Below are positions 8,856-18,878 of a DNA stretch of 29,087 nt, one piece after another (position 1 is the stretch's first letter; each line of letters starts with the position of its first letter). Where the stretch lies: positions 1 to 29,087 of the forward strand of contig JAFZJT010000131.1 of NCBI GenBank assembly GCA_017553815.1, in the 5' to 3' direction. This DNA comes from Clostridia bacterium. GTDB lineage: Bacteria > Bacillota_A > Clostridia > Christensenellales > CAG-138. The notes beneath the pieces are model-generated. The model saw only the letters and a program-made list of their open reading frames with translations, was not told the origin of the DNA and did no database searches. A program made the position numbers and the translations under genes.

Positions 8856-9520
8856 AGCTTGAGATCGGACCAATCCATTTCGATTTTTTTGCGGTGTACG
8901 AGGCGGGAGCAGGAAACGCCGAGCCTTTCGGACAGGGCGCCGAAAAGAAGCTCGAGCGGAAGCCCGCCCTCGGCGGTCAGCGCGCCGCTTACAGCGAGCC
9001 TTGCCGAGCTGCCGCCAAATTCGCTCAGCTCAATAGAAACGAGCATCGGGCGAATATCAACGCTCTTTATTCCGCCCTTGGTTTTTTTATCCACTATTAT
9101 CTCGCCGCCGAGAAGCGCGGAAACGGCACTTTCGAGAGCGGCTTTTTCAACCGGCGCGTCGAAGAAAAGACGAACGTCGTATTCGGCGCTCCGCATTAGC
9201 GTGGTGAGTGAGGCTTTGAAATCTCCCGCATCGATGGCCTTCGTTATGCGCACTCCCTCGGGGAGTACTGCATTCACCCTTTCGGTGAATTCCTCGGGCG
9301 AAACGGGCTCGGTGAGCATAACGTCGAAATACTCACCGCCCGAGGTGTAGCCGACCGAGATCGCGGTCGCAAACGACAGCAGCGGATGGGGGTTGAAGCC
9401 CTTGGAATAATCGAGCGGAAGCTCGGCTCTTCTGAACGCGCGCTGAAAGAGCCTCTGCATATCCAGATGCGAAACGAATTTAACGGGTTCGAGTTTTGAA
9501 AATGCGGCTATCATTCTCAT
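8852..9520 (-). CDS. DUF2344 / TIGR03936 radical SAM-linked protein
   Basis: 222 residues matching the small partner that regularly follows the TIGR03960 radical SAM protein in Clostridia: start RMIAAFSKLEPVKFVSHLDMQRLFQRAFRRAELPLDYSKGFNPHP, then repeated alpha/beta ferredoxin-like elements. Its biochemical function is unknown; in other bacteria it is fused to the C-terminus of the radical SAM protein, so it probably acts on the same substrate, possibly RNA. Start ATG 9520 overlaps the upstream stop (ATGA), and its own stop overlaps the rng start in the same way, indicating tight translational coupling. Confidence 0.92.
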   Translation of the reverse strand: MRMIAAFSKLEPVKFVSHLDMQRLFQRAFRRAELPLDYSKGFNPHPLLSFATAISVGYTSGGEYFDVMLTEPVSPEEFTERVNAVLPEGVRITKAIDAGDFKASLTTLMRSAEYDVRLFFDAPVEKAALESAVSALLGGEIIVDKKTKGGIKSVDIRPMLVSIELSEFGGSSARLAVSGALTAEGGLPLELLFGALSERLGVSCSRLVHRKKIEMDWSDLKL

Positions 9521-11409
9521 TTGGAGCCATCCTCCTTCGCCTTATGCATCTCACAGTGGGTCGTGCATTTTTTGCCGAAGCAGCCGTTGCATTTTTCGCG
9601 GCAGTCGGGGGTAACTATGCCCTCGAAGGCGCGTTCATGCTCCTTTTTAAGGTATTCCTGCGTCACGAGCGCGTCCATGTGCTCCCAAGCGAGCGGCTCG
9701 TCGAGCGAGATAACGCGGTTTGCGAACATATCTACGCTGAGACCTTGCTCGGCATAGGCTTCGTCCCAGGCCTCCTTCTTAAAATGCTCGTCCCAAGAGT
9801 CGAACCTCGCGCCGCGCTTATATGCGCCGATCATAACTTCGCCGAGGCGGCGGTCGCCGCGCGCATAGCAGGCTTCGAGGCGGCTCGTTTCGGAAAAATG
9901 GCAGTTGAACTCAACGCCGCGGATGCCCTTCAGGGCTTGACGGAGCAGCGCCTGACGCCTCAGCACCTCGTCCACGGTGATCTGAGGCTCCCATTGGAAG
10001 GGCGTGAAGGGCTTGGGCACGAAGGTCGAGGCAGAAACGGTGCAGCGAAGGCCCTTGCCGCGCTTATCCTTGGGCATGGAGTAGAACTCGCGGCTGACCT
10101 TGCGCGCAAGCTCGGCGATGCCGAGAATATCCTCGTCCGTTTCGCCGGGCAGACCGATCATGAAATAGAGCTTGACGCCCTGCCAGCCCGCCTCGAATGC
10201 ATCCTTGACTGTGCGAAGAAGATCCTCCTCGCAAACGCCCTTGTTTATAACGTCCCTCATGCGCTGCGTGCCCGCTTCGGGCGCGAAGGTGAGACCCGTT
10301 TTGCGAACGCCCTGCATCGCTTCAAGGTCGTCCTTCAAAAACGAGTCGATGCGCAGGGAGGGGAAGGAGACCGAGATGCGATCCTTGGTGTATCTTTCGA
10401 GCACGGCGGGCACCATCTCGTGTATCTCGGTGTAGTCGCCACTTGAGAGCGAGAAGAGGGACACTTCGTCATGCCCCGTGCGCTTGAGCTGGCCGTCGCA
10501 GTAATCGATGAGGGTCTTCATCCTTCTTTCGCGTATCGGGCGGTAGATGAAGCCCGCCTGACAGAAGCGGCAGCCGCGCGTACAGCCGCGGAACAGCTCG
10601 AGCGCGATGCGGTCGTGCACTATGCTCATATACGGCACAACGAGATCGCCCGTGAACTCTGCTTTATCAAGATCGCGCACTATGCGCCGCTCGATCGTGT
10701 CGGGCGCCTCGGGTTCCAGCTTAACAAGCCTTGCGAACTGCCCGTTTTCATATTCGGCGCGGTAAAAAGCGGGAACGTAAACGCCGGGGATGCGGCTCAG
10801 GCGAACGAGCGTTTCATGCTTATTTAAGCCCTGCTTTCTCGCTTCGGCGTAAACGTCCATAAAGTCGTTCGCCACTTCCTCGCCGTCGCCAAAGAAGAAT
10901 ACGTCGATTATGTCGGCGATGGGCTCGGGATTGCAGACGCAGGGGCCGCCCGCAACGATGAGGGGTGCATCCTCGCCGCGCTCAGTTGAACGGAGCGGGA
11001 TGCCCGAGAGCTCGAGCATGGTCAGTATGTTCGTGTAGCACATCTCGTAGAGAAGCGAGAAGCCGACGATATCGAATTCGTCGAGCGCGCGCTTGGTCTC
11101 GATGGAGAAGAGCTTTTCGCCGCTTTCGCGTAAAAGAGCCTCCATATCAACCCAAGGCGCGTAGCAACGCTCGGCGTAGGTGTCGGCGCGGTTGTTTAAA
11201 ACGTTATAAATGATGCGTGAACCGAGATGGCTCATGCCGATTTCATAGGTGTCGGGGAAGCAGAGCGCAAAGCGGAATAGCCCTTCTCCCTCTTTAACGC
11301 GCATATTCAGTTCGCCGCCCATGTAGCGGGTCGGCTTTTCGACCTTTGCTATGAGCGCATTTATGCGCTCGATCCTTGTTTCGGCAGTATTTGCCGCTGT
11401 ATTATCCAA
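9517..11409 (-). CDS. B12-binding-like radical SAM protein, TIGR03960 family
   Basis: About 630 residues from TTG 11409. A Rossmann/B12-binding-like N-terminal region (RYMGGELNM, FPDTYEIGMSHLGSRIIYNVL, IVAGGPCVCNPEPIADIIDVFFFGDGE) precedes the radical SAM barrel, with the 4Fe-4S cysteines at about residues 276, 280 and 283 in GCTRGCRFC. The C-terminus carries a further Cys cluster, CREKCNGCFGKKC. The substrate is unknown; the fixed link with RNase G suggests RNA or ribosome modification. The start was chosen from the promoter: the transcript is expected to begin near 11445, leaving only three bases before ATG 11442, whereas TTG 11409 has AAAGGA about ten bases upstream. ATG 11442 remains possible. 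Confidence 0.9.
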   Translation of the reverse strand: MDNTAANTAETRIERINALIAKVEKPTRYMGGELNMRVKEGEGLFRFALCFPDTYEIGMSHLGSRIIYNVLNNRADTYAERCYAPWVDMEALLRESGEKLFSIETKRALDEFDIVGFSLLYEMCYTNILTMLELSGIPLRSTERGEDAPLIVAGGPCVCNPEPIADIIDVFFFGDGEEVANDFMDVYAEARKQGLNKHETLVRLSRIPGVYVPAFYRAEYENGQFARLVKLEPEAPDTIERRIVRDLDKAEFTGDLVVPYMSIVHDRIALELFRGCTRGCRFCQAGFIYRPIRERRMKTLIDYCDGQLKRTGHDEVSLFSLSSGDYTEIHEMVPAVLERYTKDRISVSFPSLRIDSFLKDDLEAMQGVRKTGLTFAPEAGTQRMRDVINKGVCEEDLLRTVKDAFEAGWQGVKLYFMIGLPGETDEDILGIAELARKVSREFYSMPKDKRGKGLRCTVSASTFVPKPFTPFQWEPQITVDEVLRRQALLRQALKGIRGVEFNCHFSETSRLEACYARGDRRLGEVMIGAYKRGARFDSWDEHFKKEAWDEAYAEQGLSVDMFANRVISLDEPLAWEHMDALVTQEYLKKEHERAFEGIVTPDCREKCNGCFGKKCTTHCEMHKAKEDGSK

Positions 11410-11451
11410 AACGCAGTTTTCCTTTCGGTGCGGTATAGTCATCCACCTTCC

Positions 11452-11480
11452 ATTATAACCCCAATTTCTTCGATTAGCAA
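11452..11480 (-). promoter_or_regulatory. Sigma-A-type promoter of the radical SAM, DUF2344, rng operon
   Basis: Minus strand TTGCTA (11475-11480), 17 bases, then TATAAT (11452-11457). It sits back to back with the mscL promoter and sets the likely TTG start of the radical SAM gene. Confidence 0.75.
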
Positions 11481-11523
11481 GAACGAAAGCGAGGTTATTT
11501 AAGGGGTATATTTTCAATAACTC

Positions 11524-11552
11524 TTGAAATCGGAAGAAAAAAGGAGTATAGT
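11524..11552 (+). promoter_or_regulatory. Sigma-A-type promoter of mscL
   Basis: TTGAAA (11524-11529), 17 bases, TATAGT (11547-11552). The leader is short, with AGGAGG eight bases before the mscL ATG. A second TATA-rich word at 11553-11562 could shift the -10. Confidence 0.7.
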
Positions 11553-11581
11553 TATATTATACTGGTGAGGAGGTAGAAAAA

Positions 11582-12031
11582 ATGTGGAAAGAATTTAAAA
11601 AGTTCGCATTTAAGGGCAACGTCATGGATCTTGCAGTCGGCGTCATGATCGGCGGAGCCTTCGGTGCGATAGTGACCTCACTGGTGAATGACATCTTCAT
11701 GCCGCTCATCGGCCTAATTTTCAAGGGCTCCGACCTGAACGAGAAGTACATCCTTCTCAAGGGCGTTGACGGCGTTGACCTCGCGGGAAAGACCGCGACC
11801 GAAGCCGCGGAAGTCGGCGCAAACGTGCTCACCTACGGCCGCTTCATCGGCGCTATCATAAACTTCCTTATCATCGCTGTTATCATCTTCTTCGTTGTTA
11901 AGGCGATCAACAAGGTCGTTAAGAAGGAAGAGCCCAAGCCCTCCCGCAAGTGCCCCTACTGCAAGGGCGACATCGCGGACGATGCAACTCGCTGCCCCCA
12001 CTGTACCAGCGAGCTTCCCGAGGATGCGTAA
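11582..12031 (+). CDS. mscL: Large-conductance mechanosensitive channel with C-terminal zinc ribbon
   Basis: 149 residues. Residues 1-100 are a typical MscL: MWKEFKKFAFKGNVMDLAVGVMIGGAFGAIV (amphipathic helix and TM1, with the pore-lining glycines/alanines), a periplasmic loop, and TM2 FIGAIINFLIIAVIIFFVVKAINK. It opens under membrane tension to release solutes on osmotic downshock. The C-terminal cytoplasmic helix is replaced or extended by a treble-clef/zinc-ribbon: Cys124, Cys127, Cys138 and Cys141 in CPYC and CPHC. Such tails occur on some Firmicute MscL proteins. Strong AGGAGG site. It appears to be a single-gene unit. Confidence 0.95.
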   Translation: MWKEFKKFAFKGNVMDLAVGVMIGGAFGAIVTSLVNDIFMPLIGLIFKGSDLNEKYILLKGVDGVDLAGKTATEAAEVGANVLTYGRFIGAIINFLIIAVIIFFVVKAINKVVKKEEPKPSRKCPYCKGDIADDATRCPHCTSELPEDA

Positions 12032-12064
12032 TCGCGCTTTTTCGACGATCCAATAGTTTATTAC

Positions 12065-12098
12065 TTTGGCGCATCGGCCTTCTGCTTGGTGCGTCAAA
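12065..12098 (+). other. Hairpin between mscL and icd, possible terminator
   Basis: Arms 12065-12075 and 12088-12098 pair over 11 bp with two G-U pairs and a 12-base loop. The downstream tract is AT-rich but not a U run, so it is a weak terminator or an icd leader element. Confidence 0.4.
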
Positions 12099-12144
12099 AT
12101 AATATAAATCAAAGCATAATATAAGCAAACTAAGGAGACCCACG

Positions 12145-13359
12145 ATGCAGAAGATTCAAATGAAGACCCCACTTGTAGAGATGGACGGCGACGAAATGAC
12201 CAGGATCATCTGGAAGATGCTCAAGGACGAGCTCATTCTTCCCTTTGTCGATCTCAAAACCGAATATTATGACCTTGGCCTCGTAAAGAGGGACGAGACC
12301 GACGACAAGATAACCGTTGAAGCGGCCGAGGCCTGCAAGAAGTACGGCGTTGGCGTCAAGTGCGCCACCATCACCCCCAACGCTCAGCGCATGACCGAGT
12401 ACAACCTCAAGAGGATGTACAAGAGCCCCAACGGCACCATCCGCGCCATTCTCGACGGCACCGTGTTCCGCGCGCCCATCACCATGGATTGCCTCAAGCC
12501 CTCCGTCAGGAGCTGGAACAAGCCCATCACCATTGCGCGTCATGCTTACGGCGACATCTACAAGTGCCAGGAATACCGCGTACCCGGCCCCGGCAAGGCG
12601 GAGATCAAGTTCACCGATAAGGACGGCAACGTTACCTTCGATGAGACCGTTTTCGATTTCGATTGCCCCGGCGTTCTGATGGGCACCTACAATAAGGACG
12701 ACTCCATCGGGAGCTTCGCATACGCCTGCTTCCAGTATGCAATCTCCACCAAGCAGGATCTCTGGTTCTCCACCAAGGATACCATCTCCAAGAAGTATGA
12801 CCACACCTTCAAGGATATCTTCCAGAAGATTTACGACGAGAAGTATAAGGCGGAGTTCGAGAAGCTCGGTCTTGAGTATTTCTACACCCTGATCGACGAT
12901 GCAGTCGCCCGCGTTATCCGCTCCAACGGCGGCTTCATCTGGGCGCTCAAGAACTACGACGGCGACGTTATGAGCGACATGGTCGCGACCGCGTTCGGCA
13001 GCCTTGCGATGATGACAAGCGTTCTGGTTTCCCCCGACGGCAACTACGAGTTCGAGGCCGCGCACGGCACAGTTACCAAGCATTACTACAAGCACCTTGA
13101 GGGCGAGTCCACTTCCACCAACTCTATGGCGACCATCTTCGCATGGAGCGGCGCGCTTAGAAAGAGGGGCGAGCTGGACAACATCCCCGAACTCGTGAAC
13201 TTTGCAAACAAGCTCGAGCAGGCCTCCCTTGAGACCATCGCTTCCGGCTTCATGACCAAGGATCTTGCGCTTCTTGCCGATATGGAGAAGAAGACCGTTT
13301 GCACCACCGACGGCTTCATCAAGAAGATTCGCGAGAGGCTCGAGATGCTTCTTGCATAA
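12145..13359 (+). CDS. icd: NADP-dependent isocitrate dehydrogenase, eukaryote-like subfamily
   Basis: 404 residues, full length. The opening [21 protein letters not shown], then [26 protein letters not shown] and RHAYGDIYK identify the homodimeric IDH1/IDH2-like subfamily, not the E. coli Icd type. It oxidises isocitrate to 2-oxoglutarate and CO2, yielding NADPH. The substrate arginines lie in the SPNGTIR and RHAYGD regions; metal Asp residues are in [13 protein letters not shown] and [23 protein letters not shown] is the cofactor region. Codon choice is strongly biased (AAG, CTC, GGC, ATC), suggesting high expression. Start supported by AAGGAG nine bases upstream. The residue before the conserved Arg-His is Ala where animal IDH1 has Gly. 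Confidence 0.97.
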   Translation: MQKIQMKTPLVEMDGDEMTRIIWKMLKDELILPFVDLKTEYYDLGLVKRDETDDKITVEAAEACKKYGVGVKCATITPNAQRMTEYNLKRMYKSPNGTIRAILDGTVFRAPITMDCLKPSVRSWNKPITIARHAYGDIYKCQEYRVPGPGKAEIKFTDKDGNVTFDETVFDFDCPGVLMGTYNKDDSIGSFAYACFQYAISTKQDLWFSTKDTISKKYDHTFKDIFQKIYDEKYKAEFEKLGLEYFYTLIDDAVARVIRSNGGFIWALKNYDGDVMSDMVATAFGSLAMMTSVLVSPDGNYEFEAAHGTVTKHYYKHLEGESTSTNSMATIFAWSGALRKRGELDNIPELVNFANKLEQASLETIASGFMTKDLALLADMEKKTVCTTDGFIKKIRERLEMLLA

Positions 13360-13386
13360 GATATTAAGGAAATCACGGAGATTAAA

Positions 13387-13896
13387 ATGACTCTTATAGA
13401 ACAGTGGCGCAAATTTGCCGAGGGCGCGGATGAAAGCCCCGAGGTTAGGGCGTTCTGGAACAACTATTTTGCCTCGGAGACCGAGGCATACAAGAAAATT
13501 CTTTCCGACACCTCCGTTCGCTACGAAGGCAAGGCGGGCGAGCTCGCCGCGCGCTTCGATATGAACGAGGCCACCTTCGGCGGCTTCCTCGACGGCATCA
13601 ACACGAGCCTGAAGGAGGAGCTTGATGTAGACTCCATCGAGGCCGATACAGAGATTTCGCTCGATATCGACTTTGAAAAGCTCTATTTCAATATGCACGA
13701 GGCGAAGGCGGATTGGCTGTACAACCTCAAGGAGTGGGACAGGGTGCTGAGCGATGAAAAGCGCAGGGAGATAACCAAGGCATGGCGCGTTTCCAAGCAG
13801 TTTGTCAACACCGAGGCCAAGGTCGGCCCGAACGACCCCTGCCCCTGCGGAAGCGGAAAGAAATTTAAAAAGTGCTGCGGCAGAACCGCAGACTGA
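13387..13896 (+). CDS. SEC-C motif protein
   Basis: 169 residues with a helical, acidic N-terminal region unlike any domain I know, and a C-terminal SEC-C zinc motif [13 protein letters not shown] (Cys152, Cys154, Cys163, Cys164) like that at the end of SecA. The motif binds zinc and often mediates contact with SecB or ribosomes; for this stand-alone protein the partner is not known. ATG 13387 has GGAG seven bases upstream and lies 27 bases after the icd stop with no terminator between, so it is probably cotranscribed with icd. Confidence 0.85.
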   Translation: MTLIEQWRKFAEGADESPEVRAFWNNYFASETEAYKKILSDTSVRYEGKAGELAARFDMNEATFGGFLDGINTSLKEELDVDSIEADTEISLDIDFEKLYFNMHEAKADWLYNLKEWDRVLSDEKRREITKAWRVSKQFVNTEAKVGPNDPCPCGSGKKFKKCCGRTAD

Positions 13897-13922
13897 TAAG
13901 CTGTTTTGCAGTTTAAGCGTTT

Positions 13923-13957
13923 GTCCTGCCGTGCCCTCCAGCATGGCAGGACTTTTG
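13923..13957 (+). terminator. Intrinsic terminator after the SEC-C gene
   Basis: GTCCTGCC (13923-13930) pairs with GGCAGGAC (13945-13952), followed by TTTT. The stem may extend inward with TGC/GCA. It ends the icd/SEC-C unit. Confidence 0.88.
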
Positions 13958-14006
13958 ATTATCACAGTATTATAAAATAGCGGAACGTATCCGCTCGGGA
14001 GTTCGT

Positions 14007-14996
14007 TTGACAAACTATATTTATTTTTCAAAATCACACGACGGCTACACAAACCTTGCCGCGGACGGACTGTTTCTCGACACGCTTCAAAAGGGCGATA
14101 TAATGCTCTATATGTTTGTGAACGAAAACGCTGTCATTATCGGAAGGAATCAGAACGCTTGGCGCGAGTGCAACCTTATGAATATGGAGCGCGACGGCGT
14201 TCAGCTCGTTCGGCGGCACACCGGCGGCGGCGCGGTCTTCCACGATAAGGGAAATCTGAACTTCTCGTTCATCATGTCGGAAAAGGATTATGATCTTCAG
14301 CGTCAGTTCAAAGTGGTGATGAACGCGATCAAAAAGCTCGGCCTTGAGCCGGAGCTTTCGGGAAGAAACGATATCCTTGTTGAGGGAAAGAAGTTTTCGG
14401 GCAACGCATATGCGCTCTCCAAGGGCAACAGGGCGCATCACGGAACGCTGCTTGTGAACGCGAACCTTTCGCGCCTTCCGAATTATCTGAACGTTTCCAA
14501 GGCCAAGCTTATGGCAAAGGGCGTTGAGAGCGTGCAGTCGAGGGTTTGCAACCTTTCCGATTTCGTTTCGGGTATCAACGTCAATAGGGTCGCCGAGCTT
14601 CTCGTTGAAAGTTTCAAAGAGGAATACGGCGAGGCTGAGGAATACCCGATGAGCAATACCTTGCGCTCCAATATCGAGCATCGCAGGGATCAGCAGATAT
14701 CGTGGGAATGGCGCTTCGGCAAAACGCCCGAATGCGAGAATATGGCTGAGCAGCGCTTCTCCTTCGGCGAGATGCAGATGCATTTCACGATCAAAAACGG
14801 CAGGATCTCCAAGCTCATGCTCTATTCTGACAGCATGGACACGACCCTCGTTTCCCAGCTGACATATGTGCTCAGGGGCTGTAAGTTCGAGAGGAATGCG
14901 CTTCGCGAAGCCTTCCTTAAAATCGACAACAAGGAAGTTGCAAAGGAGATTGTGGATTTCATGGAGAACAGAGGTCAGCTCTCCAACCCCGAATAA
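14007..14996 (+). CDS. lplA: Lipoate-protein ligase A
   Basis: 329 residues. The BPL/LplA fold is clear: IGRNQNAWRECNL, RRHTGGGAVFHD from residue 69, GRNDILVEGKKFSGNA with the catalytic lysine near residue 129, and HHGTLLVNANLS. It activates lipoate with ATP and transfers it to lipoyl domains such as GcvH or E2 subunits. A C-terminal accessory domain (about 250-329) is present, so it should be a complete ligase. The start is TTG 14007 with GGGAG six to seven bases upstream; no nearby ATG fits. Terminators on both sides make it a single-gene unit. No lipoyl-domain protein is within the window. Confidence 0.93.
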   Translation: MTNYIYFSKSHDGYTNLAADGLFLDTLQKGDIMLYMFVNENAVIIGRNQNAWRECNLMNMERDGVQLVRRHTGGGAVFHDKGNLNFSFIMSEKDYDLQRQFKVVMNAIKKLGLEPELSGRNDILVEGKKFSGNAYALSKGNRAHHGTLLVNANLSRLPNYLNVSKAKLMAKGVESVQSRVCNLSDFVSGINVNRVAELLVESFKEEYGEAEEYPMSNTLRSNIEHRRDQQISWEWRFGKTPECENMAEQRFSFGEMQMHFTIKNGRISKLMLYSDSMDTTLVSQLTYVLRGCKFERNALREAFLKIDNKEVAKEIVDFMENRGQLSNPE

Positions 14997-15107
14997 ACGG
15001 TTTTTGCGCTCGGAGGGGGATGGCATGTCCCCAAAAGCTTCGGACTTCGCTCTTCGTTTTTTCGGTAATAGAATACGATTTTTTATAGATCTGTTAGGTT
15101 CGGCAAG

Positions 15108-15126
15108 AGGCGGCACCCGCCTTTTT
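15108..15126 (+). terminator. Intrinsic terminator between lplA and lon
   Basis: AGGCGG (15108-15113), loop CAC, CCGCCT (15117-15122), then a run of T. The rest of the 262-bp gap holds a GGGGA/TCCCC hairpin near 15016-15036 and the lon promoter; no gene is seen. Confidence 0.75.
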
Positions 15127-15169
15127 GTCGTTTTGGTGGCATTCGTCCTAAAAAGTCATATTTTGTGTG

Positions 15170-15198
15170 TTGAGAAAAATCGAATTTTGAGTTATAAT
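15170..15198 (+). promoter_or_regulatory. Sigma-A-type promoter of lon
   Basis: TTGAGA (15170-15175), 17 bases, consensus TATAAT (15193-15198). The leader of about 50 bases contains a short GCGGA/TCCGC hairpin. I found no CIRCE element and no CtsR-like heptamer repeat, so heat-shock control is not visible here. Confidence 0.82.
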
Positions 15199-15258
15199 TT
15201 ATTCACAAAGATCGCGGAGGCGGGGCTTCCGCTCCCTTAACGAAAGAAAGGACAAAAC

Positions 15259-17631
<2,373 letters not shown>

Positions 17632-17671
17632 TGGCATAAATCGGCAAAAATTCCAGAATAAACCGGAATAA

Positions 17672-17735
17672 GCCCTTCGTGATCGAGCAAACTAAATTTG
17701 CAGGCAAAACGCCCGCAAAACTCATCACGGAGGGC
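17672..17735 (+). promoter_or_regulatory. Long leader hairpin that pairs the coat gene's ribosome binding site
   Basis: GCCCTTCGTGAT-C-GAG (17672-17687) pairs with CTCATCACGGAGGGC (17721-17735): about 15 bp with one G-U pair and one bulged C. The 33-base loop contains further small self-complementary parts (CAAA/TTTG, GGC/GCC). The GGAGGG of the next gene lies fully in the 3' arm, so the fold would block initiation unless opened. There is no U run, so it is not a terminator. Confidence 0.6.
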
Positions 17736-17741
17736 ATTATT

Positions 17742-18155
17742 ATGCACACAAACGGCAATGGTCAGGGCACGAATACCGACAGGTTTTTCAGCTCGAACCC
17801 GAACGGCTGCGATCAAAGCGGCTGCAATAGAAGCGGCTGCGATCAAAGCGGCGGCACGAACGGCAGCCCGTATTGGAACGGCAGCCCCAATCAAAGCGGC
17901 TCAAATCGCAACGGCGGAAGCATGAGCACCTCAAGCGCGCGCTGGAACACCGAGGCGGCGAGCGGCCCGATAGACACCACGGATCTTTCGATCATTCAGG
18001 ATGAGATGCATACGGAGGCGCTGCTCTATAAGAAATGCTCGGTTTATGCGAACTATTTCAGCGATCCAGCGCTCAAGAGCATGGCCAAGACCGCTGCGGA
18101 GCATCATCGCAGGCATTTCGACTCGCTCCACAGCTACCTCAATTCTTCGAAATAA
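17742..18155 (+). CDS. CotF-like spore coat protein with low-complexity N-terminus
   Basis: 137 residues. Residues 1-65 are rich in Asn, Gly and Ser with a short repeat of CDQSG/CNRSG type containing three cysteines. Residues 75-137 (DLSIIQDEMHTEALLYKKCSVYANYFSDPALK...HHRRHFDSLHSYLN) look like the ferritin-like helical domain of the CotF family. The likely place is the spore coat. The start is ATG 17742 because GGAGGG is seven to eight bases upstream; an upstream GTG at 17679 lies within the leader hairpin. It is followed 15 bases later by a second CotF-like gene. I saw no clear sporulation-sigma promoter. Confidence 0.7.
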   Translation: MHTNGNGQGTNTDRFFSSNPNGCDQSGCNRSGCDQSGGTNGSPYWNGSPNQSGSNRNGGSMSTSSARWNTEAASGPIDTTDLSIIQDEMHTEALLYKKCSVYANYFSDPALKSMAKTAAEHHRRHFDSLHSYLNSSK

Positions 18156-18170
18156 GGGGAGGAAAGAACT

Positions 18171-18446
18171 ATGCAGAATTCATCCATGACCGAACAGGAG
18201 CTGCTCACCGACCTTCTTCAGTCCGAAAGAGCGGCAGTCAAGCAGTATGCCGAAAGCTGCACCGAATCCGGCTGCATGAACCTTCGCAGCCTGCTCATCA
18301 ACTGCATGAGCGAGGTTTCCGAGGATCAGTTCGCCGTTTTCGAGCAGATGAAGCAGCGCAATCTCTATAAGACCACGCCCGCCAAGCAGCAGGAGATTCA
18401 GACCGCGAAGCAGGATATGACCCAGCTTCAGCAGCAGACCTGGTAA
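18171..18446 (+). CDS. CotF-family spore coat protein
   Basis: 91 residues, almost entirely helical. MTEQELLTDLLQSERAAVKQYAESCTESGCMNLRSLLINCMSEVSEDQFAVFEQMKQRNLY is the typical CotF/coat-family core, ending with a Gln-rich tail. GGGGAGG lies eight bases before the ATG. It probably pairs with the upstream coat-like protein in one operon; several clostridial genomes carry such two-gene CotF sets. The product is structural; no catalytic residues are expected. Confidence 0.82.
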   Translation: MQNSSMTEQELLTDLLQSERAAVKQYAESCTESGCMNLRSLLINCMSEVSEDQFAVFEQMKQRNLYKTTPAKQQEIQTAKQDMTQLQQQTW

Positions 18447-18496
18447 TTGGCGAACGGTTTTCTTCATACGGATAAAAACGAATGCAAGAGCGAAGG

Positions 18497-18524
18497 AGCG
18501 GCGAAAAGCCGCTTCTTTCGTTTT
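18497..18524 (+). terminator. Intrinsic terminator after the coat genes
   Basis: AGCGGC (18497-18502), loop GAAAA, GCCGCT (18508-18513), followed by a T-rich tail. Outer bases can extend the stem imperfectly (CGAAG with CTTTCG). Confidence 0.82.
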
Positions 18525-18543
18525 GAATTGTGCGAAAAACCTA

Positions 18544-18572
18544 TTGACAAAAGCGCGGATAGGGCGCATAAT
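18544..18572 (+). promoter_or_regulatory. Strong sigma-A promoter of the abrB/macro pair
   Basis: Perfect TTGACA (18544-18549), 17 bases, CATAAT (18567-18572). It is the closest match to the full consensus among the promoters I see in the window. Confidence 0.88.
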
Positions 18573-18613
18573 AGTAGTAAAGTAAGAAATTCCAACATTC
18601 GGAGGTGTTTACA

Positions 18614-18874
18614 ATGTTAGCCGAACTTCGCACTAAGTCCCAAATAACGCTGCCCAAGGATATCGTAACCTCCCTCGGTCTTTCGGAGGGCGATAAGCTG
18701 GATATCTATGAAAAGGACGGCGTTATCCTCATGGTTCCCGTTACCGTTTATCCAAGGCATTACGTTGACGAACTTCATGAAGAGATAGCAAGGCTCAAGG
18801 AGGATATCGCGGCGGGAAAGCAGCCGGTGTTTGACAGCATCGATGCGCTCATCGACAAGCTGGAGGAGGAATGA
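18614..18874 (+). CDS. AbrB/MazE/SpoVT-fold DNA-binding protein
   Basis: 86 residues. The first ~45 form a swapped-hairpin AbrB domain: MLAELRTKSQITLPKDIVTSLGLSEGDKLDIYEKDGVILMVPV. The remainder is an acidic helix (HYVDELHEEIARLKEDI...). Such proteins are transcription factors or antitoxins that bind DNA as dimers. ATG 18614 is preferred: the GTG at 18605 overlaps the GGAGGTG ribosome site, which is correctly spaced for 18614. Its 3' end provides the GGAGG site for the macro-domain gene, four bases away, so the two are coupled. Autoregulation at its own promoter is likely by analogy only. Confidence 0.85.
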   Translation: MLAELRTKSQITLPKDIVTSLGLSEGDKLDIYEKDGVILMVPVTVYPRHYVDELHEEIARLKEDIAAGKQPVFDSIDALIDKLEEE

Positions 18875-18878
18875 TTAA

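Noticed and set aside
12130..14052. A 640-codon open frame on the minus strand across icd and the SEC-C gene
   Set aside because: It is antisense to two clear genes and their terminator, its product has no family likeness, and GC-rich biased codons readily leave such shadows open.
15199..15258. CIRCE or CtsR operator at the lon promoter
   Set aside because: No TTAGCACTC/GAGTGCTAA inverted repeat and no CtsR heptamer direct repeat are present.
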